NCBI GenBank assembly: GCA_046861615.1
Contig: JBHHUS010000010.1
Location: forward strand, 1-41,743
From: CAZNUM01 sp046861615
Lineage (GTDB): Bacteria > Fidelibacterota > Marinisomatia > Marinisomatales > TCS55
Direction of reading: 5' to 3'
DNA: 41,743 nucleotides
In this document: piece after piece, positions 26,885 to 35,391 of the stretch
How the letters are laid out: every line of letters starts with the position of its first letter
How positions within the stretch are numbered: the first letter of the stretch is position 1
Translations under genes and position numbers: made by a program
Notes under the pieces: generated by a model
The model's input: only the letters and a program-made list of their open reading frames with translations
Told to the model about the DNA's origin: nothing
Databases searched by the model: none

Positions 26885-27870
26885 TTCAAGGCATCCCAAC
26901 GAATTAATATACTCCCCCAGGTGAATCCACCACCGAAGGCGGCCAACAGTAGTAAATCACCTTCAGTCAGTCGGCCTTCTTCCACCGCTTCGTCGATACC
27001 GATTGGAATAGTTCCAGCGGTCGTATTGCCGTATTTCTGAATGTTGATCAAAACTTTATCTTCTGACAGGTTACAACGTTCCCGGGCAGCATCAATAATC
27101 CGCTTATTGGCCTGGTGAGGAATGTATAATTTTATATCTTCTCCAGTGAACCCGTTTTTTTTCAGGATTTCAGCACTTATATCAGCCATTTTTTTCACGG
27201 CGAATTTGAACACCTTTTTACCATCCTGGACGACATAATGGAGCCGATTTTCCACTGTGGCCCGGGAGGCCGGTAACAAGCTTCCCCCGGCCGGCATATG
27301 TAGAAAAGCCCTTCCTTTTCCGTCAGTATGTAGGATGGCATCCAGAACTCCGGTATCTTTATCGCTTGGTTCCAGTAGGACTCCGCCGGCACCGTCACCA
27401 AACAGTACGCAGGTATTACGGTCTGTATAATCGATAATCGAACTCATGGTATCGGCACCAAGGACAATGACGTTTTTATATTTTCCCGATTCCACAAGTT
27501 TGGTTCCGGTTTCCAGAGCATACAGAAACCCGGAGCAAGCGCCGGATAAGTCGAAGGCCCAGGCATTGGCAGCTCCGATTTTATCCTGGACGATGGCGGC
27601 CGTAGCCGGGAAGGGCATATCCGGTGTGACCGTAGCAATGATGATCAGATCAATTTCGTCAGGAGTTTTACCGGCTCTTTCCATCAGTTGTCGGGAAACA
27701 GCCGCACACATATCAGAGGTTGCTTCGCCTTCTGCCACCAGATGACGTTCTTCTATTCCGGTACGCATCCTGATCCATTCATCGGAGGTATCAACCATCT
27801 TTTCCAGATCAAAATTGGTTAAAACCCGTTTGGGCAGATAACGACCGGTGGCCGTAATAACGGCCCTCAA
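26881..27870 (-). CDS. fabH: 3-oxoacyl-ACP synthase III (KAS III)
   Basis: Starts fatty acid synthesis by joining an acyl-CoA to malonyl-ACP. The 329-residue product has C112 (SGACSGFLYALE), H252 (IPHQANKRI) and N282 (KYGNTTAGT), the KAS III triad. The start overlaps the plsX stop (ATGA) and the stop overlaps the fabD start. The primer preference (acetyl or branched) cannot be read from sequence. Confidence 0.97.
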   Translation of the reverse strand: MRAVITATGRYLPKRVLTNFDLEKMVDTSDEWIRMRTGIEERHLVAEGEATSDMCAAVSRQLMERAGKTPDEIDLIIIATVTPDMPFPATAAIVQDKIGAANAWAFDLSGACSGFLYALETGTKLVESGKYKNVIVLGADTMSSIIDYTDRNTCVLFGDGAGGVLLEPSDKDTGVLDAILHTDGKGRAFLHMPAGGSLLPASRATVENRLHYVVQDGKKVFKFAVKKMADISAEILKKNGFTGEDIKLYIPHQANKRIIDAARERCNLSEDKVLINIQKYGNTTAGTIPIGIDEAVEEGRLTEGDLLLLAAFGGGFTWGSILIRWDALK

Positions 27871-28871
27871 CTGATGCCTCCCAAATGCTCACCGATTCCG
27901 TTGCTGATATCAGAGATTAATTTTTTATGCACGCATTTTTGCGCCAGGAAAATCGAATTTTTAAATGCTTTGGGTCCTGAACTGCCATGGGCGACAATCG
28001 AAATGCCGTTGACTCCCAGAAGTGGTGTGCCTCCCTGTTCTTCATAATCATACTGATAACGAATATTGTCCAGAGCCGGTTTCAGCAGTACCGCCCCCAG
28101 GCGATAAGCCAGTTTTTCATTAATTTTTTCTTTAATCAGAGATCCGAAAGTTGAAATCCATCCTTCGGCAAATTTTAATAAAGTATTTCCTACAAACCCG
28201 TCGCAGACAATTACATTGGCTTCTGAACTGAAAATATTCCGACCTTCAATATTGCCGATAAAATTGGGTAATTCCTTCGATAATAGTTGGTGTGCTTCAA
28301 TATATAAATCGGTTCCCTTGTTTGGTTCAACGCCGATATTGACCAACCCGATTTTCGGGTTTTTGATTCCCTCTATATGCTCCAGATACAAGCCTGCCAT
28401 GATTGCAAACTGAAGCAGGTGCCTTGGTTTTGCATTGGGGTTGGCGCCTACATCACAAAGGATTTTGCCACCCTGTTGCGAAGGTATGTAAGCTCCCAGG
28501 GCCGGACGCTTAACATGGTTGATTCTTCCCAGCAGGAATACGGTGGTGGCCATAATCGCTCCCGTATGTCCGGCGCTGATGAATGCATCTCCGGTTCCAT
28601 CTTTAACCAGTTCGATTCCCCTTACCAGAGAAGAGTCAGGTTTGGTCTTCAATACTTTTGAACTACGATCATCCATAGTCACTATTTCGGTAGTGGGATA
28701 GATTTGAATTCCATCGGGTATTGAATTACCCACCAGTGGTGTGATTTTAGCTTCATCTCCGACGAGAATAATCTTCAGATTTGAGTCGAATTCTTTCAAC
28801 ACCTCCAGGGCACCCTGCACCGGTGCCTCGGGTGCAAGATCCCCACCCATGGCGTCCAGAACAATTTTCAT
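27867..28871 (-). CDS. plsX: Phosphate acyltransferase PlsX
   Basis: Converts acyl-ACP to acyl-phosphate for the PlsY glycerol-3-phosphate acyltransferase, linking fatty acid and phospholipid synthesis. The 334-residue product begins MKIVLDAMGGDLAPEAPV, the family hallmark, and includes TDGFVGN-like CDGFVGNTLLK and a GTPLLGV motif. It begins 12 bases after rpmF and is coupled to fabH. Confidence 0.97.
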   Translation of the reverse strand: MKIVLDAMGGDLAPEAPVQGALEVLKEFDSNLKIILVGDEAKITPLVGNSIPDGIQIYPTTEIVTMDDRSSKVLKTKPDSSLVRGIELVKDGTGDAFISAGHTGAIMATTVFLLGRINHVKRPALGAYIPSQQGGKILCDVGANPNAKPRHLLQFAIMAGLYLEHIEGIKNPKIGLVNIGVEPNKGTDLYIEAHQLLSKELPNFIGNIEGRNIFSSEANVIVCDGFVGNTLLKFAEGWISTFGSLIKEKINEKLAYRLGAVLLKPALDNIRYQYDYEEQGGTPLLGVNGISIVAHGSSGPKAFKNSIFLAQKCVHKKLISDISNGIGEHLGGIS

Positions 28872-28883
28872 GGCTGGGTGAAT

Positions 28884-29063
28884 TTACTCCGGGGCGGAAA
28901 TAACTGGTCGGCCCCGATAATAGCCGCAGTTGGGGCAGGCTCGGTGGGGCATTTTCGGCTGGTTACATTGCGGGCAGTCAGTCACCGTAACGATTGCGGC
29001 CTTGTAATGGGTTCGGCGTTTGCGACTGCGTGCTTTTGATTGTCTTCCTTTTGGTAATGGCAT
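28884..29063 (-). CDS. rpmF: 50S ribosomal protein L32
   Basis: A 59-residue ribosomal protein found by reading the gap between yceD and plsX. It starts MPLPKGRQSKARSRKRRTHY, the L32 N-terminus (usually MAVPKxKxSKxRxxxRR), and has a four-cysteine zinc ribbon: C30, C33, C43 and C46 (CPQC and CPNC), ending near CGYYRGR. All four cysteines are kept, so this is the zinc-binding form. The yceD-rpmF-plsX order is widespread in bacteria and supports the call. Confidence 0.96.
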   Translation of the reverse strand: MPLPKGRQSKARSRKRRTHYKAAIVTVTDCPQCNQPKMPHRACPNCGYYRGRPVISAPE

Positions 29064-29086
29064 TTAAGCTCCATAAAATTTTCAGT

Positions 29087-29578
29087 TTATAAAGATTTGA
29101 GTGTTTCCCAGCGTTGTTCCACCGGTTCAACTTTGCAGGGACAGGGACTGTCATTCAGGTTTGTCCCGCAATAAGGACATAATCCCCGGCACTCTTCTTT
29201 ACATAATCTTTTTATTGGTTCCTCCAACAACAGAATTTCCATGAAGGAGGGACCCAAATCGATGAAATCTTCCGTCTCTGGAAACCAGATTACATCCAGA
29301 TTGGACTCGTTAACCAGTTCCTGTTTTGCAGTCAGCAGGATATCAAAATCAGGTTGATGGATTTCCTGATATTTATCCAGACAACGGTCGCAAGTCTCAA
29401 TAACGGTAGCCTTCAACGAACCGGTTAAACGGTATTGATTTGTACCCTTATCGACGGTCAGAGTACAAAAAAGCTTATTGTCCATGAGTTCCAGATCATC
29501 CAAGTCCAAAGAATCGGCCGGGATTTCAAAGAACTGGTGGACAATACCACGGTTCAAATCCGTTCTAAACAGCTTCAT
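29087..29578 (-). CDS. yceD: YceD/DUF177 family protein
   Basis: A 163-residue member of the DUF177 family that almost always precedes rpmF and has been tied to 23S rRNA/large-subunit maturation. The ATG at 29578 (MKLFRTDLNRG) is preferred over the frame-open start at 29623, which adds 15 unlikely residues. The core motif ETCDRCLDKY holds a Cys pair. A Cys-rich C-terminal stretch (CKEECRGLCPYCG, then CPC) may bind zinc, a feature of the bacterial type. It lies 23 bases before rpmF. Confidence 0.9.
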   Translation of the reverse strand: MKLFRTDLNRGIVHQFFEIPADSLDLDDLELMDNKLFCTLTVDKGTNQYRLTGSLKATVIETCDRCLDKYQEIHQPDFDILLTAKQELVNESNLDVIWFPETEDFIDLGPSFMEILLLEEPIKRLCKEECRGLCPYCGTNLNDSPCPCKVEPVEQRWETLKSL

Positions 29579-29663
29579 TTTAGCCCGGGAAGCTACCGCT
29601 GAATTCTGCACCACACAAGTCATAACCGGCAGTAGCTACTGTCGGTAATTGAATGTTAATTAA

Positions 29664-30932
29664 TCAGGAATTATCAGCGTCTGAATCTGATTCTTCAGAA
29701 TCCTTTTTTGCATCCTCATCTTCCGATTCTACCGTATCTTGCTCGTCGGTTTCTTCATCGGTATCAATTTCTAAATCTTCATCAGATTCATTCTCAGCTT
29801 CCAGTTCATCCTCGTCTTTTCGTTCCAGGACATTATCATCATCCGTTTTTTTCCGGAAAATAGTGAACATTATGGTTTCACCGACCGAAAGGATTGACAG
29901 TCCATAGGATAAAACTGACAGAAGCAGAAGAAATAGAAAGATTCCCAGTATGAACGCTGTCACCGATTCGGTTCCTGAGAGTGTACCAGAGGTAGCAGGT
30001 ACCAGACAATTGTAATAATCTATTTTACAGTACGTTGTTACTGTACTCCAACAACCATCCCCGGTTGTGCAGTAAGATTGATACAGGTTGTTTAATTGTT
30101 CCGGCCATACGGTTCTACTGGCCGTCCCCACAATATTCCCCAGTTTTTCTCCCATCAAGGCGGAATGGCCGAAAACGACGTTGATCAGCCAGATTCCTGC
30201 CAGCCAGAAAAATTTATACACACCTACTGCCAGGGCGAAGATCGGTAGGAGAACAAGGTGGTACAGAACGATCCTCCAGGGTTGACTCCAGGTAACGGAG
30301 TAGCTGTTAAATACCGCCCCCATAGTATCCTCTTCGATGGTGGCGACGATGGCGGGCGTATAAATAACCGATGTAATCAGGACAATGCCGCTGTAAAGGG
30401 TGAATATGGATCCGAAGAAGTACAGTAGATAGGGTAATACGAACAGGAATTCACCTACATAGGGGATTTTCCCGAACAGAGCGAAGATGGCTGCCATAAC
30501 AACAAAGAATACCAGAATCAGAACGATGGAAATGGAAGTGAATATGACCGGATGCCAGTGTTTTTTCAGGAATTTCCAAGCATCGCCGGCGGAAAAGAAT
30601 TCATCTCCCTTTAACTGTTTGTAGGTAATCCGGGCAACAGCGGTACAGGCTAACAGGATGGAAAACACCCAGAATAAAAAGCCAGCCCAAAACAGGACCC
30701 AGGCATACCAGGGAGCAACGGCGCCAAAGAGGCAGGGATAAAGACCCCGGTTGCTCCAGGTTTCCGCCAGGGATACTCCCGCAAGGGCAAAGGCGATGTA
30801 ATTAAGGACAAAATAGACCAGATAACCGATCACATTTGCCACCAGGAAAACCCAGATTTTCTTCCCGCTCAATGCCAGTCGCGGGGCACGGAAAATATCT
30901 CTGATATCAAAGTGTAATTTCATCGGTTCCAT
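29664..30932 (-). CDS. Polytopic membrane protein with long acidic tail, unknown
   Basis: I do not recognise this 422-residue protein. It has about six hydrophobic spans or hairpins (roughly 26-50, 76-100, 129-152, 160-190, 222-255 and 325-358). A loop at 285-312 holds four cysteines (C288, C294, C302, C309), possibly two disulfides if it is periplasmic. The last 63 residues (360-422) contain 33 Asp/Glu, an extreme acidic tail that would be soluble. It lies between the SPOR lipoprotein and yceD on the same strand. Its spans resemble DUF-type integral membrane proteins such as YesL or glycerophosphoryl-diesterase membrane domains only loosely. No catalytic motif is visible. Confidence 0.75.
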   Translation of the reverse strand: MEPMKLHFDIRDIFRAPRLALSGKKIWVFLVANVIGYLVYFVLNYIAFALAGVSLAETWSNRGLYPCLFGAVAPWYAWVLFWAGFLFWVFSILLACTAVARITYKQLKGDEFFSAGDAWKFLKKHWHPVIFTSISIVLILVFFVVMAAIFALFGKIPYVGEFLFVLPYLLYFFGSIFTLYSGIVLITSVIYTPAIVATIEEDTMGAVFNSYSVTWSQPWRIVLYHLVLLPIFALAVGVYKFFWLAGIWLINVVFGHSALMGEKLGNIVGTASRTVWPEQLNNLYQSYCTTGDGCWSTVTTYCKIDYYNCLVPATSGTLSGTESVTAFILGIFLFLLLLSVLSYGLSILSVGETIMFTIFRKKTDDDNVLERKDEDELEAENESDEDLEIDTDEETDEQDTVESEDEDAKKDSEESDSDADNS

Positions 30933-30967
30933 TGTTTACTCCTGAATAATTTAATTTGCTTGGTTAA

Positions 30968-31837
30968 TTAATCCTCATAACGAACGAAGTCCACCCAGGC
31001 AGTTTCACGATTTAAGTGCGACAGGGATTTGGCAACCGCCAGGGCGGTTTCCTTTTTTTCGTAACTACCAACCCGTATGCGGTACCAGACTTCGTTGGTC
31101 TCTTTAAAATAAGCTTTTTGGATGTAAGCATCATACCCGGCTTTGATCAAATTAGCAGCCACTGTTTTTGCCAGTTCGAGGTTGCGCTTGGAAGCTACCT
31201 GAATCGTGTACCTGGACTGGTCATAGGGAATGGAGGAACCGGGAATTGGTTTCTTCACTTTTGGTTTGACTTTAACCGGGACTGGTTTGGTTGGTTCCGG
31301 TATTAAGACGGCGGTTGTATCCGGTTGCTCCGGGGGTACAATTGCGGCCATCGGCAGGGAAGGCAGAACCTTCAATGCTTTTTGGGCTTCTTGCTCCTCA
31401 TACCATTTAGTGGTTGTTTTCTCCTGATTAACTTCAGTGGCGACTAATTCATCGATTGTGTCCGATTCCTCAGTCTCCGGTGTATCAATTTCGACCGTTG
31501 TTTCTGCTGCTTTGATTATAAAATCGAAGGATTGGGTGCTGATTTCATCGTTGTACTGCAGAACGGAGACTTCCACGGTGTAATTCCCTTCCACATCGGG
31601 AGTGAAAGCTGCTGTCGTTCCATCGTCGGAAATGCTTAAATCAGACTGTGAAAGTTGGCTTTCCTCCGGAATACTGGTGAAATTCCAGGAAAATTCAAGA
31701 TCATTCCCATCCTCTGGTATTTCGGCCTGAATCGAGGTCTTTTCCCCCACAACCCCTTGCTCTCCACTGCTGACGCAAGCAGCGAAAAGGAGCAGTATTC
31801 CAGAGATGATCCAGGTTTTTCTTGTGATTATTTGCAT
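30968..31837 (-). CDS. SPOR-domain lipoprotein with PKD-like N-terminal domain
   Basis: With ATG at 31837 the product has 289 residues and begins with a lipoprotein signal (MQIITRKTW, hydrophobic core, LLFAAC with C21). The frame-open TTG at 31891 would put 18 polar residues ahead of the signal and overlap the ndk end. Residues about 27-109 look like a PKD/Ig-like fold (FSWNFTS, AAFTPDVEGNYTVEVSV). An acidic then Pro/Lys-rich linker (115-205) leads to a SPOR domain (210-284; YTIQVASKRNLELAKTVA, WYRIRVGSY). SPOR domains bind glycan strands lacking stem peptides at division sites, so an envelope or division role is likely. Confidence 0.85.
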   Translation of the reverse strand: MQIITRKTWIISGILLLFAACVSSGEQGVVGEKTSIQAEIPEDGNDLEFSWNFTSIPEESQLSQSDLSISDDGTTAAFTPDVEGNYTVEVSVLQYNDEISTQSFDFIIKAAETTVEIDTPETEESDTIDELVATEVNQEKTTTKWYEEQEAQKALKVLPSLPMAAIVPPEQPDTTAVLIPEPTKPVPVKVKPKVKKPIPGSSIPYDQSRYTIQVASKRNLELAKTVAANLIKAGYDAYIQKAYFKETNEVWYRIRVGSYEKKETALAVAKSLSHLNRETAWVDFVRYED

Positions 31838-31894
31838 TGCCCAGGGTATTTCACCATCGTTGAATTTGATAGTTGGAGATGAAAAAAGCAACTG

Positions 31895-32320
31895 TTATGC
31901 CCTGTTTATTAATTCGTCTTCGTCGAAAAAGAATCTGATTTCCCGAGTGGCATTTTCGTCGTTATCTGCCCCGTGAACAGCGTTCCTGGAAAGGTTGGTG
32001 GCAAAATCCTTTCGAATGGTTCCTGCTTCTGCCTCGGCCGGATTGGTTGCTCCGATGACCTGTCGCCAGGCCTCCACGGCTGATTCCTTTTCCAGTGCCA
32101 GGACCATGCATTCCCCCGAGGACATAAAAGTTGTCAGTTCCTCAAAAAATGGTTTTCCCCGGTGAACGGCGTAAAAATCCTCAGCCCGTTGTTTAGTCAT
32201 TTTCACCAGTCTGGCGCCGATGATGCTGAAATCAGCCTCAACTATCCGGTTAATTATTTTTCCCAAATAACCGTTTTGAATGGCATCCGGTTTAATAATC
32301 GCTAATGTACGGTTTCCCAT
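31895..32320 (-). CDS. ndk: Nucleoside diphosphate kinase
   Basis: Transfers the terminal phosphate among nucleoside triphosphates. The 141-residue product has K10 (LAIIKPDA) and the phospho-His H116 in NAVHGADNDENA, with the usual fold length. AAAGGA precedes the start. It directly follows sucD; succinyl-CoA synthetase can make GTP or ATP, and Ndk balances the two pools, so the neighbourhood makes metabolic sense. Confidence 0.97.
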   Translation of the reverse strand: MGNRTLAIIKPDAIQNGYLGKIINRIVEADFSIIGARLVKMTKQRAEDFYAVHRGKPFFEELTTFMSSGECMVLALEKESAVEAWRQVIGATNPAEAEAGTIRKDFATNLSRNAVHGADNDENATREIRFFFDEDELINRA

Positions 32321-32373
32321 GTTGTTTTAAATCCTTTTAATTAATACGGTTGAAATGACCAATATTTTTCGGT

Positions 32374-33252
32374 TCAGCTATTCATGACCATTTTTACTTT
32401 GGCGCCGATCTCAGCCACTGACTCGCAGACAGTGATACCTGCTGCTTTCAGAATCCGCATTTTAGCAGCAGCAGTGTCATCCCCGCCGGAAACGATAGCG
32501 CCAGCATGTCCCATTCGTCGTCCCGGAGGAGCCGTTTGACCGGCGATAAAACCAACAATCGGTTTACGCATATTTTCCTGAGCCCAGTGGGCTGCTTCAA
32601 TCTCCATCTGTCCGCCAATTTCCCCAATAATGACAACTCCTTTAGTTTCGTCATCAGCTTCAAACAGTTGTAACACTTCCTTCATGGTAATACCGATAAT
32701 TGGATCACCGCCAATCCCGATGGCGGTCGTCTGTCCGAAACCGGCTTCTACTAATTGTCCGATGGCTTCATAGGTCAGGGTCCCTGATTTGGAAATGACC
32801 CCGATTTGTCCTTTTCGACAGATAAAACCAGGCATGATACCGAGTTTACATTCGTCCACTGTAATGATACCGGGACAATTGGGACCGATCAAGCGGGTTC
32901 CGTTTTGATCAATAATCCGTTTGACTTTGACCATGTCGTGGACGGGAATTCCTTCTGTAATGCAAACTACCACTTCCATTTGGGCGTAGGCGGCTTCAAT
33001 AATTGCTTCGGCGGCAAAGGCCGGCGGAACAAAAATGATCGCGGCATTGGCCCCGGTAGCAACCTTGGCTGTCTCCACGGAATTAAAAACCGGTACCCGA
33101 CCTTCCAGGGCCATTTGACCACCTTTACCAGGTGTAACTCCGGCAACGATGTTGGTTCCGTATTCCAGCATCTGCCCCGCGTGGAAGGAACCCTCGGACC
33201 CGGTAATGCCCTGAACAATAATTTTTGTATCTTTATTCACCAAAATTGACAT
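32374..33252 (-). CDS. sucD: Succinyl-CoA synthetase alpha subunit
   Basis: Alpha subunit of the TCA-cycle ligase that makes ATP or GTP from succinyl-CoA. The 292-residue product has the CoA-binding Rossmann domain (QGITGSEGSFHAGQM, 14-28) and the phospho-histidine H249 in MGHAGAIVSGG. Its ribosome site AAGGAG sits on the sucC stop codon (TAAGGAG). It pairs with sucC upstream. Confidence 0.97.
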   Translation of the reverse strand: MSILVNKDTKIIVQGITGSEGSFHAGQMLEYGTNIVAGVTPGKGGQMALEGRVPVFNSVETAKVATGANAAIIFVPPAFAAEAIIEAAYAQMEVVVCITEGIPVHDMVKVKRIIDQNGTRLIGPNCPGIITVDECKLGIMPGFICRKGQIGVISKSGTLTYEAIGQLVEAGFGQTTAIGIGGDPIIGITMKEVLQLFEADDETKGVVIIGEIGGQMEIEAAHWAQENMRKPIVGFIAGQTAPPGRRMGHAGAIVSGGDDTAAAKMRILKAAGITVCESVAEIGAKVKMVMNS

Positions 33253-33265
33253 GCCTGTTTACTCC

Positions 33266-34444
33266 TTAATGACTGACCGTACTCTGGACAACTTTTTCTG
33301 CGGCATCTTTCATATTATCCGCCGGGATGATTGACAGGTTGGAATCAGCCAGAATCTGTTTGGCTTCTTTGGCATTAGTCCCCTCCAGGCGTACCACCAC
33401 CGGCACGGTCAGGCCCAATTCCTTTACCGCCATGATAACACCGTTAGCCACTCGGTCACAGCGCACAATTCCGCCGAATATATTGATCAGCACTGCTTTT
33501 ACATTTTTATCAGACAAGATAATCTTAAACCCGTTTTTGACTGTTTCGGCACTGGCGGCTCCACCTACATCGAGAAAATTTGCCGGATCACCACCAGCCA
33601 GTTTAATGATGTCCATTGTGGCCATCGCCAGTCCGGCTCCATTTACCATACAGCCCACATTTCCGTCCAGCTTAATATAGTTCAAATTGTATTTCCCCGC
33701 TTCCACTTCAGTGGGATTTTCTTCGAATAGGTCCCGCAGGGCTTGAATCTCCGGATGGCGAAACAGGGCATTGTCGTCAAAATTGAATTTGGCGTCCAAG
33801 GCCACAACTGCATTGTCTTCCGTCAGCACCAGGGGATTGATTTCCACCAGGGAGGCGTCGGTACCGGTATAACAGGCGTACATGTCCCGGAAAACCTTTA
33901 CGGCGGTCTTGAAAGCATTGCCCTCCAATCCCAGTCCAAAGGCCAGTTTCCGGGCCTGAAAACCGTGCATTCCCACCAGTGGGTCGATCCAGACTTTAAT
34001 TATTTTTTCCGGTGTTTCCGCCGCAACCTTTTCAATCTCTACTCCACCTTCGGTTGAAACCATGAAAACATCCATTCCCAGGGAACGGTCCAGGGTAATG
34101 GCCGCATAGAATTCCTTTTGAATCTCCAGCGCTTTGGTAATGTAAACTTTTCGGACTTTTTGCCCCCGGGGACCGGTCTGGTGGGTTACCAGATTCATCC
34201 CCAGGATTGAGCGGGCATTTTTAAGCGCTTCTTCAGTGGTAGCAGAATATTTAACGCCGCCCCCTTTACCTCGTCCACCGGCGTGGATCTGGGCTTTAAT
34301 AATCACCGCTTGGGTATTGAAGTCCTGCTGGACCTTTTTTATTGTCGTTTCAGCTGCATCAATCGATTCGATCACATAGCCATCCTGAATGGGAACACCG
34401 TACTGTTTCAACAGTGTTTTTCCCTGATATTCATGAATCTTCAT
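33266..34444 (-). CDS. sucC: Succinyl-CoA synthetase beta subunit
   Basis: ATP-grasp beta subunit that binds nucleotide and completes the SucCD complex. The 392-residue product opens MKIHEYQGKTLLKQYGVP, has the ATP-grasp loop GRGKGGGVKY near 53-62, and the GAGLAMATMD and NIFGGIVRCD motifs of the CoA-ligase domain. Its ATG overlaps the stop of the carbamate kinase gene (ATGA, 34441-34444), an unusual coupling. ATP or GTP specificity is not assigned. Confidence 0.97.
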   Translation of the reverse strand: MKIHEYQGKTLLKQYGVPIQDGYVIESIDAAETTIKKVQQDFNTQAVIIKAQIHAGGRGKGGGVKYSATTEEALKNARSILGMNLVTHQTGPRGQKVRKVYITKALEIQKEFYAAITLDRSLGMDVFMVSTEGGVEIEKVAAETPEKIIKVWIDPLVGMHGFQARKLAFGLGLEGNAFKTAVKVFRDMYACYTGTDASLVEINPLVLTEDNAVVALDAKFNFDDNALFRHPEIQALRDLFEENPTEVEAGKYNLNYIKLDGNVGCMVNGAGLAMATMDIIKLAGGDPANFLDVGGAASAETVKNGFKIILSDKNVKAVLINIFGGIVRCDRVANGVIMAVKELGLTVPVVVRLEGTNAKEAKQILADSNLSIIPADNMKDAAEKVVQSTVSH

Positions 34445-35391
34445 TTTGTTTTCCTGATTATGGTTCCTGATTCACCCTGCAGTGCCTGTAGTACCCGGGG
34501 GATGGAGGTAATAACCACTTTTTCACCATGGTATTTTAGAAAGTAAAGCGCCGCCTGAATTTTGGGGCGCATACTGCCCTCCTGGAATTGACCTTCCCGA
34601 TCTAATTGTTTTAATTCTTCGGTACCAATTTCTTTGATGGGAGTTTCCCGGTCCGTACCGAAATCCCGGTAAACATAATCTACATCGGTGATGATCCACA
34701 ATTCCCGGGCTTTGATCACCCGCCCCAGAAGTGCTGCAGCCAGGTCCTTATCGATTACGGCATCTAATCCTTCCAAATGACCCTGCTCATCCAAAAAAGC
34801 GGGGATTCCACCACCACCGGCGGCCAGGACAATAATTCCATGGTCCACCAGTGTTTTAATAGATTTCCCGTGCATGACAAACTGGGGCAGGGGACTGGGA
34901 ACTACCTGGCGCCATTCACCGGGATTTTGTTCCCCAATGGTCCAACCGAATTTTTTCGCCAGATTTTGCGCTTTTTCTTTGGAGTAGCTCTGACCTATAA
35001 ATTTGGTCGGATTTTGAATGGAGGGATCATCCCGGTCCACTACCACCTGGGTAATTAATGTCACTACTTCCCGGTCAATTTCTGCATCGTAGAGCGCATT
35101 TTGAAGGGATTGTTGAATCATATAACCGATGGTACCCTGGGTCCCGGCAACGCAGACTCCCAGCGGCAGGGGTGAAATCTGAGTATGGGTCAACTCCATC
35201 CGGTGCAACTCATCGCCCACCTGGGGGCCATTCCCATGGATTAGACAAATGTTATAATCCTGTCGGATGAAATGCATTATGGCCTCTAGACTGTGACGGG
35301 TCTGGGCAAACTGCTGATAAATCGTGCCTGCTTCATCCCGGCGGGAAAGGGCGTTACCTCCCAGGGCGATAATAACGGAGCCGTTTTTCAC
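34441..35391 (-). CDS. arcC: Carbamate kinase
   Basis: Reversibly makes ATP and carbamate from carbamoyl phosphate and ADP. The 316-residue product starts at GTG 35391, which overlaps the last base of the upstream stop (TAGTG); this gives the family N-terminus KNGSVIIALGGNAL. The longer open frame to 35532 lies inside the upstream gene and is rejected. Motifs: GGN (11-13), HGNGPQVGD (52-60), NPTKFIG (K130), AAGGGGIP and the late GSMRPK. Length is normal for ArcC. No arginine deiminase or ornithine carbamoyltransferase gene is present, so the source of carbamoyl phosphate is unknown. It is coupled to both neighbours. Confidence 0.95.
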   Translation of the reverse strand: MKNGSVIIALGGNALSRRDEAGTIYQQFAQTRHSLEAIMHFIRQDYNICLIHGNGPQVGDELHRMELTHTQISPLPLGVCVAGTQGTIGYMIQQSLQNALYDAEIDREVVTLITQVVVDRDDPSIQNPTKFIGQSYSKEKAQNLAKKFGWTIGEQNPGEWRQVVPSPLPQFVMHGKSIKTLVDHGIIVLAAGGGGIPAFLDEQGHLEGLDAVIDKDLAAALLGRVIKARELWIITDVDYVYRDFGTDRETPIKEIGTEELKQLDREGQFQEGSMRPKIQAALYFLKYHGEKVVITSIPRVLQALQGESGTIIRKTK

